From Desulfomarina profundi (GTDB lineage Bacteria; Desulfobacterota; Desulfobulbia; Desulfobulbales; Desulfocapsaceae): 64,000 nucleotides of DNA. The first letter of the stretch is position 1. Every line of letters starts with the position of its first letter. The notes beneath the pieces were generated by a model, which worked only from the letters and a program-made list of their open reading frames with translations, was not told the DNA's origin and did no database searches. The stretch lies in assembly GCF_019703855.1 (NCBI RefSeq), contig NZ_AP024086.1:248001-312000 (forward strand), in the 5' to 3' direction. Positions 56,152-64,000 of the stretch are shown piece after piece. The position numbers and the translations under genes are program-made.

Positions 56152-56544
56152 ATGGATAAGAAAAAACGTATTCTTATAATAGATGATGAGCCTACGGCTC
56201 TTGAGGTCCTCACCAAGATTCTCCAGTACGAGGGGTATGATGTGGTTACCGCCGCAAATGGTGCTGAAGGTGTGGACCTGTTTCGCAAAACACCCTGTGA
56301 CCTTGTTATTACAGATATGGTTATGCCGGTAAAAGACGGCCTGCAGACCATACTTGACCTCCGGGAAGACGTTCCTGATCTTCCTGTTATCGCCATCTCC
56401 GGTGGCGGTGCTATTTCCAAAGAGCGATATCTTGCCGTGGCTGGTTATCTTGAGCGCGTCGCTACCATCGCAAAACCTTTTTCCGTAGAATCAATAATTA
56501 AAACAGTAGCAGATCTTCTTGCCCCTGAAGGTAAGGATGTGTAG
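56152..56544 (+). CDS. single-domain response regulator (CheY-like)
   Basis: This 130-residue receiver domain has ILIIDDEPTA (acidic pocket, about 7-16), LVITDMVMPVKDG (phospho-Asp in TDMVMP, about 56), VIAISGG (Ser/Thr switch) and IAKPFSVESI (conserved Lys-Pro). No output domain follows, so it passes phosphate or binds a partner. No histidine kinase is adjacent. The region before its start (GGGTTGA) carries no strong ribosome binding site. Confidence 0.88.
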   Translation: MDKKKRILIIDDEPTALEVLTKILQYEGYDVVTAANGAEGVDLFRKTPCDLVITDMVMPVKDGLQTILDLREDVPDLPVIAISGGGAISKERYLAVAGYLERVATIAKPFSVESIIKTVADLLAPEGKDV

Positions 56545-56694
56545 AATTCAGGCCCCATGTAATTCTGAAAATACACAACATCGGTACAGAATTGACCGTA
56601 ACTGCTGTTTTGTGTACAATTGTGCCATTGGTCTGGTGTGAATTCGGTTAAATAAACAGTGTCCTGGCAGGGGGCTTTTTAACAGGGGTGATTT

Positions 56695-58392
56695 ATGGTT
56701 TCGGACGTGGAAGTGAGTATGACCCTCAACTATGTCATTGACTCCAGCAGTTTTAAATTCAGGGAAAGGCCGGCCATCGGTATGGCCATGGAAAAACCCC
56801 TGACTTATGGGGAGTTCCATAGGCGAATAATCGCCCTTGCAAAACGAATGCAGGATGAGGGGATCAAAAAAGGGGATCGCATAGCCATTCTCAGTGAAAA
56901 TTCCCATAACTGGGGAATTGCCTACCTGGCCATTGTTCGAATAGGTGCGGTGGCTGTTCCGATTCTTCCCGATCTGCCTGAGAGTGATGTTCATCATATT
57001 CTCAAGGAAATGCAGATCAAGGTTCTTTTTACAACCCAGAAACAGATAGAAAAAGTATATGAGCTGAGTGAAGAACTGAAAGGACCAATTATTACTCTGG
57101 ATGACTATGAAGCGGTCATCGGTGTTATTTCGGTGACTCCCTTTTCAGTGTATTTGGAGGAGGCTCTGACTGCTCTCAGGGAAAATCTTGAAGATCCAGT
57201 TTTTCCTGTCGTTGAAGAAGATGATATCGCGGCTATTCTCTATACCTCCGGTACGTCAGGTTACTCAAAAGCGGTTATGCTGAGCCATAAGAACCTGACC
57301 TCAAACGCCTATGCGGCATCGAGCCTGATGGAGATTAAACCCGGTTCGACCTGGCTGTCCATCCTCCCCATGTCCCATACCTATGAATTTACCTGCGGGT
57401 TTATCCTGCCTCTGCTTTTTGGTTGCCGTATAGCCTATGCGGGAAAGTCTCCAACTCCTGCCATTCTTCAGAAACTGTGCAGTTATGAGAGACCTTTTGT
57501 GATTTTTGCCGTTCCGTTGGTTCTGGAAAAGATCTATAAAAAACGGGTTCTGCCACAGATTGAAAGGAGCAGGCTGCTCAGTCTTATATGCAAAGTTGGT
57601 GTCGGGAGAAAATTTATTTATCGGAAAATAGGAAAAAAACTGCTGACTTTTTTCGGCGGAAACCTGGGGCTTATGGGTATTGGCGGTGCCGCGTTGAATC
57701 CTGATGTGGAACGTTTTCTGTATGAAGCGGAATTTCCCTATCTGATCGGTTACGGCATGACGGAATCATCACCCCTGATTGCCGGTGGTCCCAAAAATGA
57801 TAAAACCATTGTCATTGGTTCCACCGGAAAACCGCTGCCCGGCGTTGAAGTGAAAATTGCGGAACCAGACAGTGAGACCGGAATTGGAGAAATCTGTGTC
57901 TGCGGGCCAAATGTCATGAAAGGTTATTACAATGATGAAGAATCAACCAGGAAAGCCCTCGGGCGTGATGGCTGGCTGGCTACCGGGGATCTTGGATACC
58001 TGGATGATCTTGGAAATCTGCATGTCTGTGGCAGATCAAAAAATGTCATCATAATGGCCAATGGAGAAAACATCTATCCGGAGGCTATCGAGCACAAGAT
58101 AAACGCGTGTCACTGGGTTGTGGAAAGCCTTGTGATAGAAAACAGCGGCAGGCTGGAGGCCTGGATCTACCCAGATTATGAGTTTGTTGATGATCAGACA
58201 GCCGGTCGGTCGAGGGCTGAACGACGGGCTTATATAGAAGAACTCCTGGAAACAATGCGCAGTGAAATTAACGAGGAACTGTCAAAAACATCCAGGATTG
58301 CAAAGGTTTTTGAGAGAAGAGAGCCGTTTATCAAAACGGCAACCCATAAAATCAAACGATATCTCTATGACGGTCATGCGATTCTGGGTTGA
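56695..58392 (+). CDS. AMP-forming acyl-CoA ligase (fatty-acid type)
   Basis: The 565-residue protein carries the adenylate-forming signature AAILYTSGTSGYSKAVMLSH (about 180-200), YGMTESSPLIAGG, the hinge GDLGYLDDLGNLHVCGRSKN and C-terminal NGENIYPEAIE. The catalytic Lys in IKTATHKIKRYLY near the C-terminus is present. The enzyme activates a carboxylate, probably a fatty acid, to acyl-AMP and acyl-CoA. A GTG start further down is possible, but the ATG at 56695 gives family length. A thioesterase-like gene follows after 158 bp. Confidence 0.88.
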   Translation: MVSDVEVSMTLNYVIDSSSFKFRERPAIGMAMEKPLTYGEFHRRIIALAKRMQDEGIKKGDRIAILSENSHNWGIAYLAIVRIGAVAVPILPDLPESDVHHILKEMQIKVLFTTQKQIEKVYELSEELKGPIITLDDYEAVIGVISVTPFSVYLEEALTALRENLEDPVFPVVEEDDIAAILYTSGTSGYSKAVMLSHKNLTSNAYAASSLMEIKPGSTWLSILPMSHTYEFTCGFILPLLFGCRIAYAGKSPTPAILQKLCSYERPFVIFAVPLVLEKIYKKRVLPQIERSRLLSLICKVGVGRKFIYRKIGKKLLTFFGGNLGLMGIGGAALNPDVERFLYEAEFPYLIGYGMTESSPLIAGGPKNDKTIVIGSTGKPLPGVEVKIAEPDSETGIGEICVCGPNVMKGYYNDEESTRKALGRDGWLATGDLGYLDDLGNLHVCGRSKNVIIMANGENIYPEAIEHKINACHWVVESLVIENSGRLEAWIYPDYEFVDDQTAGRSRAERRAYIEELLETMRSEINEELSKTSRIAKVFERREPFIKTATHKIKRYLYDGHAILG

Positions 58393-58428
58393 TATTTGAA
58401 TCTTTGATGGCAGGATTGATTCTTTAGC

Positions 58429-58509
58429 CTGCATTTCTCATGAATATTGTATCAATTTTGAGAATAACTGTAGAATAAAAATAATTAGCCAATTATCAGT
58501 AATTGAACG
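58429..58509. repeat. decayed copy of the 20463-20547 palindromic element
   Basis: GCATTTCTCATGAATATTGT, then ATCAATTTTGAGAATAACTG and AATAATTAGCCAATTATCAG, follow the 20448-20525 sequence with a few changes, but the right inverted arm is lost. Confidence 0.6.
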
Positions 58510-58550
58510 AATTTTTAATTTTTCAAGGCACCTTTAAAAGGAGGCTTGTG

Positions 58551-58970
58551 ATGAAAGACACCTTAAAGCCGGGAATCCGCTATGAGCATACGTTTACAGT
58601 GCCGGAATCCAAAACAGTTGCTTCTCTCTATCCCGAGGCTTCCGAATTTCTTGAGATGCCGGAGGTGTTTGCAACCGGATTCCTGGTTGGACTCCTGGAA
58701 TGGACATGTATTAAGGCGATTAATCCCCATCTGGACTGGCCGCGGGAACAGTCTGTTGGTATCCGGGTGGATATCAGCCATGAGGCTGCAACTCCACCGG
58801 GTTTTACAGTGACCGCAACGGTTGAACTGATTAAAGTGGAGGGAAAAAAACTCACCTTCACTGTTGAGGCGCATGACGGAGTGGATCGTATTACCAGAGG
58901 TCGGCACGAACGATTCGTGATCAACAAGAAAAAATTTGATGCCGGAATTGCCGGGAAAAAGAATACCTGA
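58551..58970 (+). CDS. FlK-type hotdog thioesterase
   Basis: From ATG 58551, directly behind AAAAGGAGGCTTGTG, the protein has 139 residues. MKDTLKPGIRYEHTFTVPES, then MPEVFATGFLVGLLEWTCIK and VGIRVDISHEAATPPGFTVT, match the hotdog family of fluoroacetyl-CoA thioesterase (FlK) and its relatives. The pattern of Glu/His and Thr active-site residues is plausible. It probably releases an acyl group made or activated by the adjacent acyl-CoA ligase. A dispersed hairpin follows its stop. Confidence 0.85.
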   Translation: MKDTLKPGIRYEHTFTVPESKTVASLYPEASEFLEMPEVFATGFLVGLLEWTCIKAINPHLDWPREQSVGIRVDISHEAATPPGFTVTATVELIKVEGKKLTFTVEAHDGVDRITRGRHERFVINKKKFDAGIAGKKNT

Positions 58971-58978
58971 TTATGCAT

Positions 58979-59025
58979 AAAGCTCAGCCTGAGACAATTG
59001 CCATATCTGCAGGTTGGCTGAGTTT
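58979..59025. repeat. imperfect hairpin of the AAACTCAGCCTG family
   Basis: AAGCTCAGCCTG at 58979 pairs with CAGGTTGGCTGAGTTT ending at 59025. It lies 9 bp after the thioesterase stop, between convergent genes. Confidence 0.5.
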
Positions 59026-59067
59026 CAGGGGAGCCGGAAAGGAAGAAGGTACGGTAAGGTTTTTTTA

Positions 59068-60159
59068 TTATTTCTTTTTTTTCTTTCGAATCGGTTTACG
59101 AAAAGTTTTTTTCCTGACAGGCTTGGAACGCTCCTTGATAAACCATCGTGACCGTACACATGGTGGCAGCATTTCATAGGGTTGTCCTATTCTGTGGAGT
59201 TTTCTCCAGGTTCCGTCCGGTGCCAGAAAAGCACTTTTTCTGCCGTTGATAATGACTCTTGGAGTGACGATGTCGGGAAAGGCGATGATTTTTCCGCTGT
59301 GGATGTTTTTCAAAAAATGGGGAAAAAATTCACAGGAATGTTCAAGCACCAGGGGGAAGGGATCATATTTTTCTTCCAATTCCCGGGAATAGCGGGTAGT
59401 TCCCTGGGGATCTTCAAAAGAGCATGATTCCAGGTCTTCTGAAATTACCGGTGTTCTTGTCTGGAATCCGAAGGTTTCTGAAATCCAGAGAGCAAGAGGA
59501 CCGCTCTGTTCAGTCGCTTTCCTGACAATTTTGTAGGGGTTAGGGGTTGTGATATCTTCTCTGTGCAGATGAAATTCCAGGTGGTCCCTGTATTTACTTT
59601 CGGTGAGAAGAATTTCCACGATTCTCATGGCGTCCCTACCCGGTTCCGTAGACTGTTCAAAGGTGTGAACTGAGATTGATTTCTGTCTTCGGAGAAATGG
59701 AATCGCACCGGCGACGGCAAGGATACCTGTACCGGAGCCGAATTCACAGCCTGTCACCCGGTTGTGTGTGGCGGTTGAAACAGGCAAGTTCTGAATCTGG
59801 TGGACAAGGGCTGCTGTAGCCTTGGTATCAAGAATACAGTCAAGGGCCCCAAGGTGATTTGAATACCTCCGTAACAGTTTTCCAAACGTATTGTTCTGTC
59901 GCATCTGTACCCGCAAGGCATCAACCGGGTCTTTTCCGCGTTGTTCCTTTCGGTCGGCTTTTGCATGGAGTTCCCTGTTTTGTCGCAGTACTGTCTTGAA
60001 CTCATTCCCGCTTAACCTGAAAATGTTCCTTATATACAGCCCAATGAACTCAGCCACTGCTGATGCTTGCCTGTGAAAGGACAGAGAATTCGTTTCCAGT
60101 TCTACAAGATTGTCGTACGATTGGGCCAGTAACGATTCCAGGGAGGGTTTTGTTGTCAT
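59068..60159 (-). CDS. SAM-dependent methyltransferase-like protein
   Basis: The protein has 363 residues from ATG 60159. A helical N-terminus (about 1-120) precedes a Rossmann segment with CEFGSGTGILAVAGAIPF (SAM loop G-x-G-x-G, about 138-155), similar to protein arginine or type-11 methyltransferases. Later regions (LALWISETFGFQTR and FPDIVTPRVIINGR) are unrecognised. The last about 20 residues are very basic (KKTFRKPIRKKKKK), perhaps binding nucleic acid. A GTG at 60189 is an alternative start. Substrate unknown. Confidence 0.7.
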   Translation of the reverse strand: MTTKPSLESLLAQSYDNLVELETNSLSFHRQASAVAEFIGLYIRNIFRLSGNEFKTVLRQNRELHAKADRKEQRGKDPVDALRVQMRQNNTFGKLLRRYSNHLGALDCILDTKATAALVHQIQNLPVSTATHNRVTGCEFGSGTGILAVAGAIPFLRRQKSISVHTFEQSTEPGRDAMRIVEILLTESKYRDHLEFHLHREDITTPNPYKIVRKATEQSGPLALWISETFGFQTRTPVISEDLESCSFEDPQGTTRYSRELEEKYDPFPLVLEHSCEFFPHFLKNIHSGKIIAFPDIVTPRVIINGRKSAFLAPDGTWRKLHRIGQPYEMLPPCVRSRWFIKERSKPVRKKTFRKPIRKKKKK

Positions 60160-60324
60160 GGTGTTAGAGTTTGATTGTTGAAAAATCACTGAAAATCCGA
60201 ATTGACGGAAATTTTTAATGTGAAAATACTCATAATCCTTTATCAGCGCAAAGTATAATCATTTCTTTCACTCAAGATATAAAAGTTATATTATGGTGTT
60301 CTGGATGATATGAATACCTGATTA

Positions 60325-60376
60325 CCCATGAAACTCAGGTATATTTCCGGTCTTGGAATTGTCAGACTGAGTTTCG
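60325..60376. repeat. dispersed palindrome before the APC permease
   Basis: CCCATGAAACTCAG (60325-60338) pairs with CTGAGTTTCG (60367-60376); same family as 21451-21483. Confidence 0.55.
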
Positions 60377-60432
60377 ATATAATTAGAACTGAATATGATT
60401 GAAAAGATATAGAAAGAACTGAGGAAATTGAT

Positions 60433-62217
60433 TTGACAAACAAAAACGGAAGTGAAGAAAGTGCAATACGAAATATAACTGAACATAAAAAAGGCGGTAT
60501 GGGGCAGTTGCCTGCAACGGCAATATGCGGTAACGATATAACCTCCTCCTGCCTCTATGTCTCAGCTCTTGCTGTCATTTACTCGGGAAAATGGGCACCT
60601 CTCGTACTGCTGATGGTGGCCGGTGTTCTTTACCTGTACCGGGGGATTTACGCGGAGGTGGTGGGAGCGTTGCCGCTGAACGGCGGTGCCTACAATGCCC
60701 TGTTGAATACCACAAGCAAGTTTCGCGCATCGATTGCCGCCTGTCTGACTATACTTTCCTATATGGCAACAGCCGTTATCTCGGCAAGTGAAGCCATGCA
60801 TTACCTGCATACGATTTTTGAGGTCATTCCCGTTGAGCTGACAACCATAGGTCTCCTGGCCTTTTTCATGGTGCTTTCCATTATCGGTATCACAGAGTCA
60901 GCAGTGGTTGCCATCGGGATTTTTCTCTTTCATATGATATCTCTGGTTATTCTTCTGGGAGCTGGTGGCTTTTATCTCCTGCAGAATGGTATTGATATAT
61001 TGCAGTTGAATCTTTCGACTCCAACCCAGGGTGGGCTTGGCATGGCAATTTTGTTTGGTTTTTCCGCTTCACTCCTTGGTATTTCTGGTTTTGAAAGTTC
61101 CTCGAATTTTGTTGAAGAACAGGCAGAAGGAGTTTTTCCAAAAACACTGAGAAACATGTGGATCGCAGTTTCCTTCTTTAATCCGGTCATTGCGCTGCTG
61201 GTCCTTGCCCTGATTCCCATGGGACAGGTTCCGGAGCATCAGAATGCCCTCCTGACTTACCTGGGGCATATTTCCGGGGGAAACTGGCTTGGTATCCTTA
61301 TTTCCCTGGATGCTGCCCTGGTGCTTTCAGGTGCAGTATTGACGAGTTTTGTCGGTGTAAATGGTCTTATCCACAGGATGACCCTGGATCGTTGTTTACC
61401 CCAGTTTTTTCTGAAAAAAAGCCGTCGGAATACAACGCATCGTATCATTATCGCTTTTTTTGTTCTCTGTGTTTCCGTACTTGTTATAACGAAAGGTGAT
61501 CTCAAGGCTCTGGCAGGAGTGTATACTATTTCCTTTCTCTCAGTGATGGCCCTTTTTGGTATTGGCAATATTCTTTTGAAAACAAAGCGGGCCAGTCTGC
61601 CCCGTCCTACTGTTGCTCCCCTGTTTTCCGTGCTGCTGGCTGTGGCTGCGGTGATCGTCGGTCTCATCGGCAATGCCATGATGAATTTTCATTACCTGCT
61701 GATGTTTCTCGAATATTTTGTGCCCGCCGTAATCCTGGTTTCCATCATGCTTGGCAGGATCGCCATTCTGCGGGCCTACCTGTTTCTGGTTCGTTCCATG
61801 TTCATGTTTTTTATAAAAAGGATGACGAACATATCCCAGTCCATTCGCTCCCGTATTGAGGCCATAAATTCCCAGCAGATTGTCTTCTTTACCAGGGGAG
61901 ATAATCTGGCCAATCTCAACCAGGCCATGCTCTATGTGCAGAGGAATGAACATACCAACCGGATTAAGGTTGTTACCGTAGTGAAGAGTGAGGATGAAAT
62001 TTCCCCCGGTCTGCAAAAGGATATAGAGTTTCTTGATGAAGCCTATCCGGATATAGATATCGAATTCGTGCCACTGCTGGGAACATTTGGGCCGGATCTG
62101 ATTAAAAAACTGTCGAAGGAGTGGAATATCCCGGCCAATCTTATGTTTATAGGTTCTCCGGGAACACATTTTATTTATGGGTTAGCGGATCTTGGCGGGG
62201 TGCGTCTTATTATCTGA
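60433..62217 (+). CDS. APC-family amino-acid permease with C-terminal USP-like domain
   Basis: The 594-residue protein starts at TTG (60433). Twelve membrane helices (about 40-455) carry the APC signature: GQLPATAICGNDITSSCLYV, then LPLNGGAYNALLNTTSKF and FGFSASLLGISGFESSSNFV. A cytoplasmic C-terminal domain (about 480-594; QQIVFFTRGDNLANLNQAML, ending FIYGLADLGGVRLII) resembles a nucleotide- or UspA-like fold. The transporter probably moves amino acids or amines with a cation. The substrate cannot be told. Confidence 0.85.
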   Translation: MTNKNGSEESAIRNITEHKKGGMGQLPATAICGNDITSSCLYVSALAVIYSGKWAPLVLLMVAGVLYLYRGIYAEVVGALPLNGGAYNALLNTTSKFRASIAACLTILSYMATAVISASEAMHYLHTIFEVIPVELTTIGLLAFFMVLSIIGITESAVVAIGIFLFHMISLVILLGAGGFYLLQNGIDILQLNLSTPTQGGLGMAILFGFSASLLGISGFESSSNFVEEQAEGVFPKTLRNMWIAVSFFNPVIALLVLALIPMGQVPEHQNALLTYLGHISGGNWLGILISLDAALVLSGAVLTSFVGVNGLIHRMTLDRCLPQFFLKKSRRNTTHRIIIAFFVLCVSVLVITKGDLKALAGVYTISFLSVMALFGIGNILLKTKRASLPRPTVAPLFSVLLAVAAVIVGLIGNAMMNFHYLLMFLEYFVPAVILVSIMLGRIAILRAYLFLVRSMFMFFIKRMTNISQSIRSRIEAINSQQIVFFTRGDNLANLNQAMLYVQRNEHTNRIKVVTVVKSEDEISPGLQKDIEFLDEAYPDIDIEFVPLLGTFGPDLIKKLSKEWNIPANLMFIGSPGTHFIYGLADLGGVRLII

Positions 62218-62308
62218 TATCCGAATCCTTCAATTGGTAATATCGGTTGTGGGATTTTTGGCCCGCATGAGAAATGCTGGTGAGATAAAATCATTTAAAA
62301 TCAGTGGT

Positions 62309-64000
62309 ATGGAAATTATAAAAAAGAGAAAAACAATATGTCCCCTGGATTGTCCTGACAGTTGCGGAATCGTTGCAACAGTAGAGAACGGCAGGGTTAC
62401 CGGCCTCGCAGGAGACAGGGAACATCCGGTGACCAACGGTTTCATCTGTCGGAAGATGCGGAAATACCCGGAGCGACTCTATGGCGATTCAAGAGTTCTC
62501 TTTCCCCAGGTTCGTGAGGGGGAAAAGGGGAAAGGACGTTTTTGTCGTATCAGCTGGGATGAAGCTTTTGATCTTCTCGTGGAAAAGCTGGATGAAATAA
62601 AAAGGAAGTCTGGTGCCGAGGCAATTCTGCCCTATTCCTATGCCGGAAATATGGGAGCGGTCAACCGTTTTGCCGGTTATCCTTTTTTTCATAAACTGGG
62701 TACATCCAGGTTGGACCAGACTATCTGTTCCGCTGCCGCCGGGGCCGGCTGGAAGAAGCAGTGCGGGAATATGCCGGGATCACCGCTTGAGAAGGCGATG
62801 GATGCGGACCTTATTGTCTGCTGGGGAATCAATTGCAGGGTGACCAATATCCATTTCTGGCAATATGTGGTGGAAGCCAGGAAAAAAGGTGGCATGCTGC
62901 TAGTGATTGATCCTTATCGCAACAGTACAGGGAAAAGTGCGGATATTCATGTGTCCCTTGAGCCCGGGGGGGATGTGGCTCTGTCTTTGGGAATAATTAA
63001 AGCTCTTTTGGAGGTGAACAGGCAGGACAGCAGTTTTATTGAAAACAGCACCACAGGTTTTGAACATCTCGCCATTTATTTGCGGGAAACTGACTGGCGT
63101 GAATTTACAGATCAGAGTGGGGTGACCAGGGAAAAGATCACTGATCTGGCCCTTCTTTTTGCGGATCACCCGAAAATGTTTCTCCGGATTGGCATTGGTC
63201 TTTCCCGCAACAGCAGGGGCGGGATGGCCCTGCGTGCGATTACTTCTCTGGCTGCTGTTCTCGGTCTTTTCGGTGAGGGAACAGGCAGGGGGGTTCTGTA
63301 CAGCAGCGGGGCTTTCAATGGGAGAAAGGCGGAACTGACCCGACCAGATCTTGCGGAGAAAATAACCAGAAAGATAAATATGATTCAGCTGGGTCGCGCC
63401 CTTACCACTCTTGATCCGCCGATCAGAGGCCTGTTTGTGTATAACAGTAATCCTTTAAGTGTGGCTCCGGACAGTGCAATGGTAAGAAAGGGACTGTTGC
63501 GCAATGATCTGTTTACAGTAGTTCATGAGCAGGTCATGACCCCAACAGCCCGCTATGCTGATCTCCTGCTGCCAGCCACCACATTTCTGGAAAACAGGGA
63601 TGTATATACCGCCTATGGGCATTTTTATATGGGAGTTGTGGAGCCGGTCATTCCGCCCCTGGGTGAGGCCATGTCCAATTTTGATTTTTTTCAGATCCTG
63701 GCCCGGAAAATGGGGTATGACGATCCGGTTTTTTCACAGAGTTGTGATGAGAGAATAAGGAGTTTTCTGACTGGTATGAGCGGATTGCCTGAAGAGGTTA
63801 CACCAGATCAGGTGATGGCGGGTGGATATGTCCACTCCACCTGGTCCAGGAAAGAGGAGTCACTTCTGACAGGATTGGATTTGAAGTTTCAGTTCAGTTC
63901 GCCTTTTTCCCCACTGGAACCCGAAATTCCCTGCCTCCAACCTGGAAAAGAATTTGATGATGTTGATCTCCAGGGACGGTTTCCATTTAAACTCATTACA
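62309..64000 (+). CDS. molybdopterin oxidoreductase (DMSO reductase family), 3' end outside window
   Basis: From ATG 62309, 564 residues run without stop to the edge. The N-terminus has a 4Fe-4S motif CPLDCPDSCGI and a following Cys in FICRKMRK. The bis-MGD-binding domains follow: LPYSYAGNMGAVNRFAGYPF, TSRLDQTICSAAAGAGWKKQ, DLIVCWGINCRVTNIHFW, LVIDPYRNST and FLRIGIGLSRNSRGGMALRA. These enzymes reduce or oxidise small substrates with molybdenum or tungsten. Substrate and partners are unknown because the end and neighbours are missing. Confidence 0.9.
   Translation, partial: MEIIKKRKTICPLDCPDSCGIVATVENGRVTGLAGDREHPVTNGFICRKMRKYPERLYGDSRVLFPQVREGEKGKGRFCRISWDEAFDLLVEKLDEIKRKSGAEAILPYSYAGNMGAVNRFAGYPFFHKLGTSRLDQTICSAAAGAGWKKQCGNMPGSPLEKAMDADLIVCWGINCRVTNIHFWQYVVEARKKGGMLLVIDPYRNSTGKSADIHVSLEPGGDVALSLGIIKALLEVNRQDSSFIENSTTGFEHLAIYLRETDWREFTDQSGVTREKITDLALLFADHPKMFLRIGIGLSRNSRGGMALRAITSLAAVLGLFGEGTGRGVLYSSGAFNGRKAELTRPDLAEKITRKINMIQLGRALTTLDPPIRGLFVYNSNPLSVAPDSAMVRKGLLRNDLFTVVHEQVMTPTARYADLLLPATTFLENRDVYTAYGHFYMGVVEPVIPPLGEAMSNFDFFQILARKMGYDDPVFSQSCDERIRSFLTGMSGLPEEVTPDQVMAGGYVHSTWSRKEESLLTGLDLKFQFSSPFSPLEPEIPCLQPGKEFDDVDLQGRFPFKLIT

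Overview
The window reads as a chromosomal segment of an anaerobic deltaproteobacterium (Desulfobacterota), most like a Desulfobulbales-type sulfate reducer. The evidence is gene content rather than a phylogenetic marker: a sigma-54-controlled cluster resembling the anaerobe-specific orange-protein (orp) locus of Desulfovibrio (two Fe-S MinD-type ATPases, three NifX-type proteins, a DUF5320 protein), a PEP-CTERM protein with a CPBP-type protease, a DsrE-family protein and a lexA-imuB-dnaE2 mutagenesis cassette. Coding density is high, with many 4-nt overlaps. The intergenic gaps are rich in small palindromic repeats.

Layout. 1-8.0 kb: a chemoreceptor cut by the left edge, small membrane proteins, a CPBP protease, a glycosyltransferase, a polytopic membrane protein and a HEAT-repeat protein. 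8.0-13.4 kb: a 247-bp MITE-like element, a PEGA lipoprotein, a heterodimeric ABC exporter and a TSUP transporter. 13.6-19.7 kb: the orp-like cluster, with its sigma-54 activator, a -24/-12 promoter and a likely upstream activator site, closed by a strong terminator. 19.8-25.6 kb: a universal stress protein, a repeat-filled gap, a DsrE-like protein, tRNA-Gly, a D-2-hydroxyacid dehydrogenase and a diguanylate cyclase. 26.2-30.6 kb: a PLP decarboxylase, two ATP-grasp ligases and an MFS-like exporter, which look like a small-molecule assembly and export operon. 30.7-41.9 kb: housekeeping and hypothetical genes (DUF2058, helicase, typA, Nudix, HAD, PanE-like, SGNH, a ParB/AsnC fusion, metallophosphoesterase). 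42.2-49.6 kb: a PEP-CTERM protein, glgX, a DUF1566 protein, an SBP-3 protein and a transglycosylase pair. 49.7-55.6 kb: an SOS cassette of lexA, a DUF72 gene, an imuB-like gene and dnaE2 behind a double LexA operator. 55.7-64 kb: a second, inverted MITE copy, a response regulator, an acyl-CoA ligase and thioesterase, a methyltransferase-like protein, an APC permease and a molybdopterin oxidoreductase cut by the right edge.

Caution on sequence quality. At least seven genes (DUF5320, the first MinD-type ATPase, the last NifX protein, DsrE, the GGDEF protein, the PLP decarboxylase and dnaE2) are broken by single-base frameshifts. Almost every one lies in a G or C homopolymer, and in each of those restoring one base rebuilds a conserved family sequence. 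I therefore treat them as probably intact genes carrying sequencing or assembly errors, not as pseudogenes. Coordinates given for them span the whole repaired gene.
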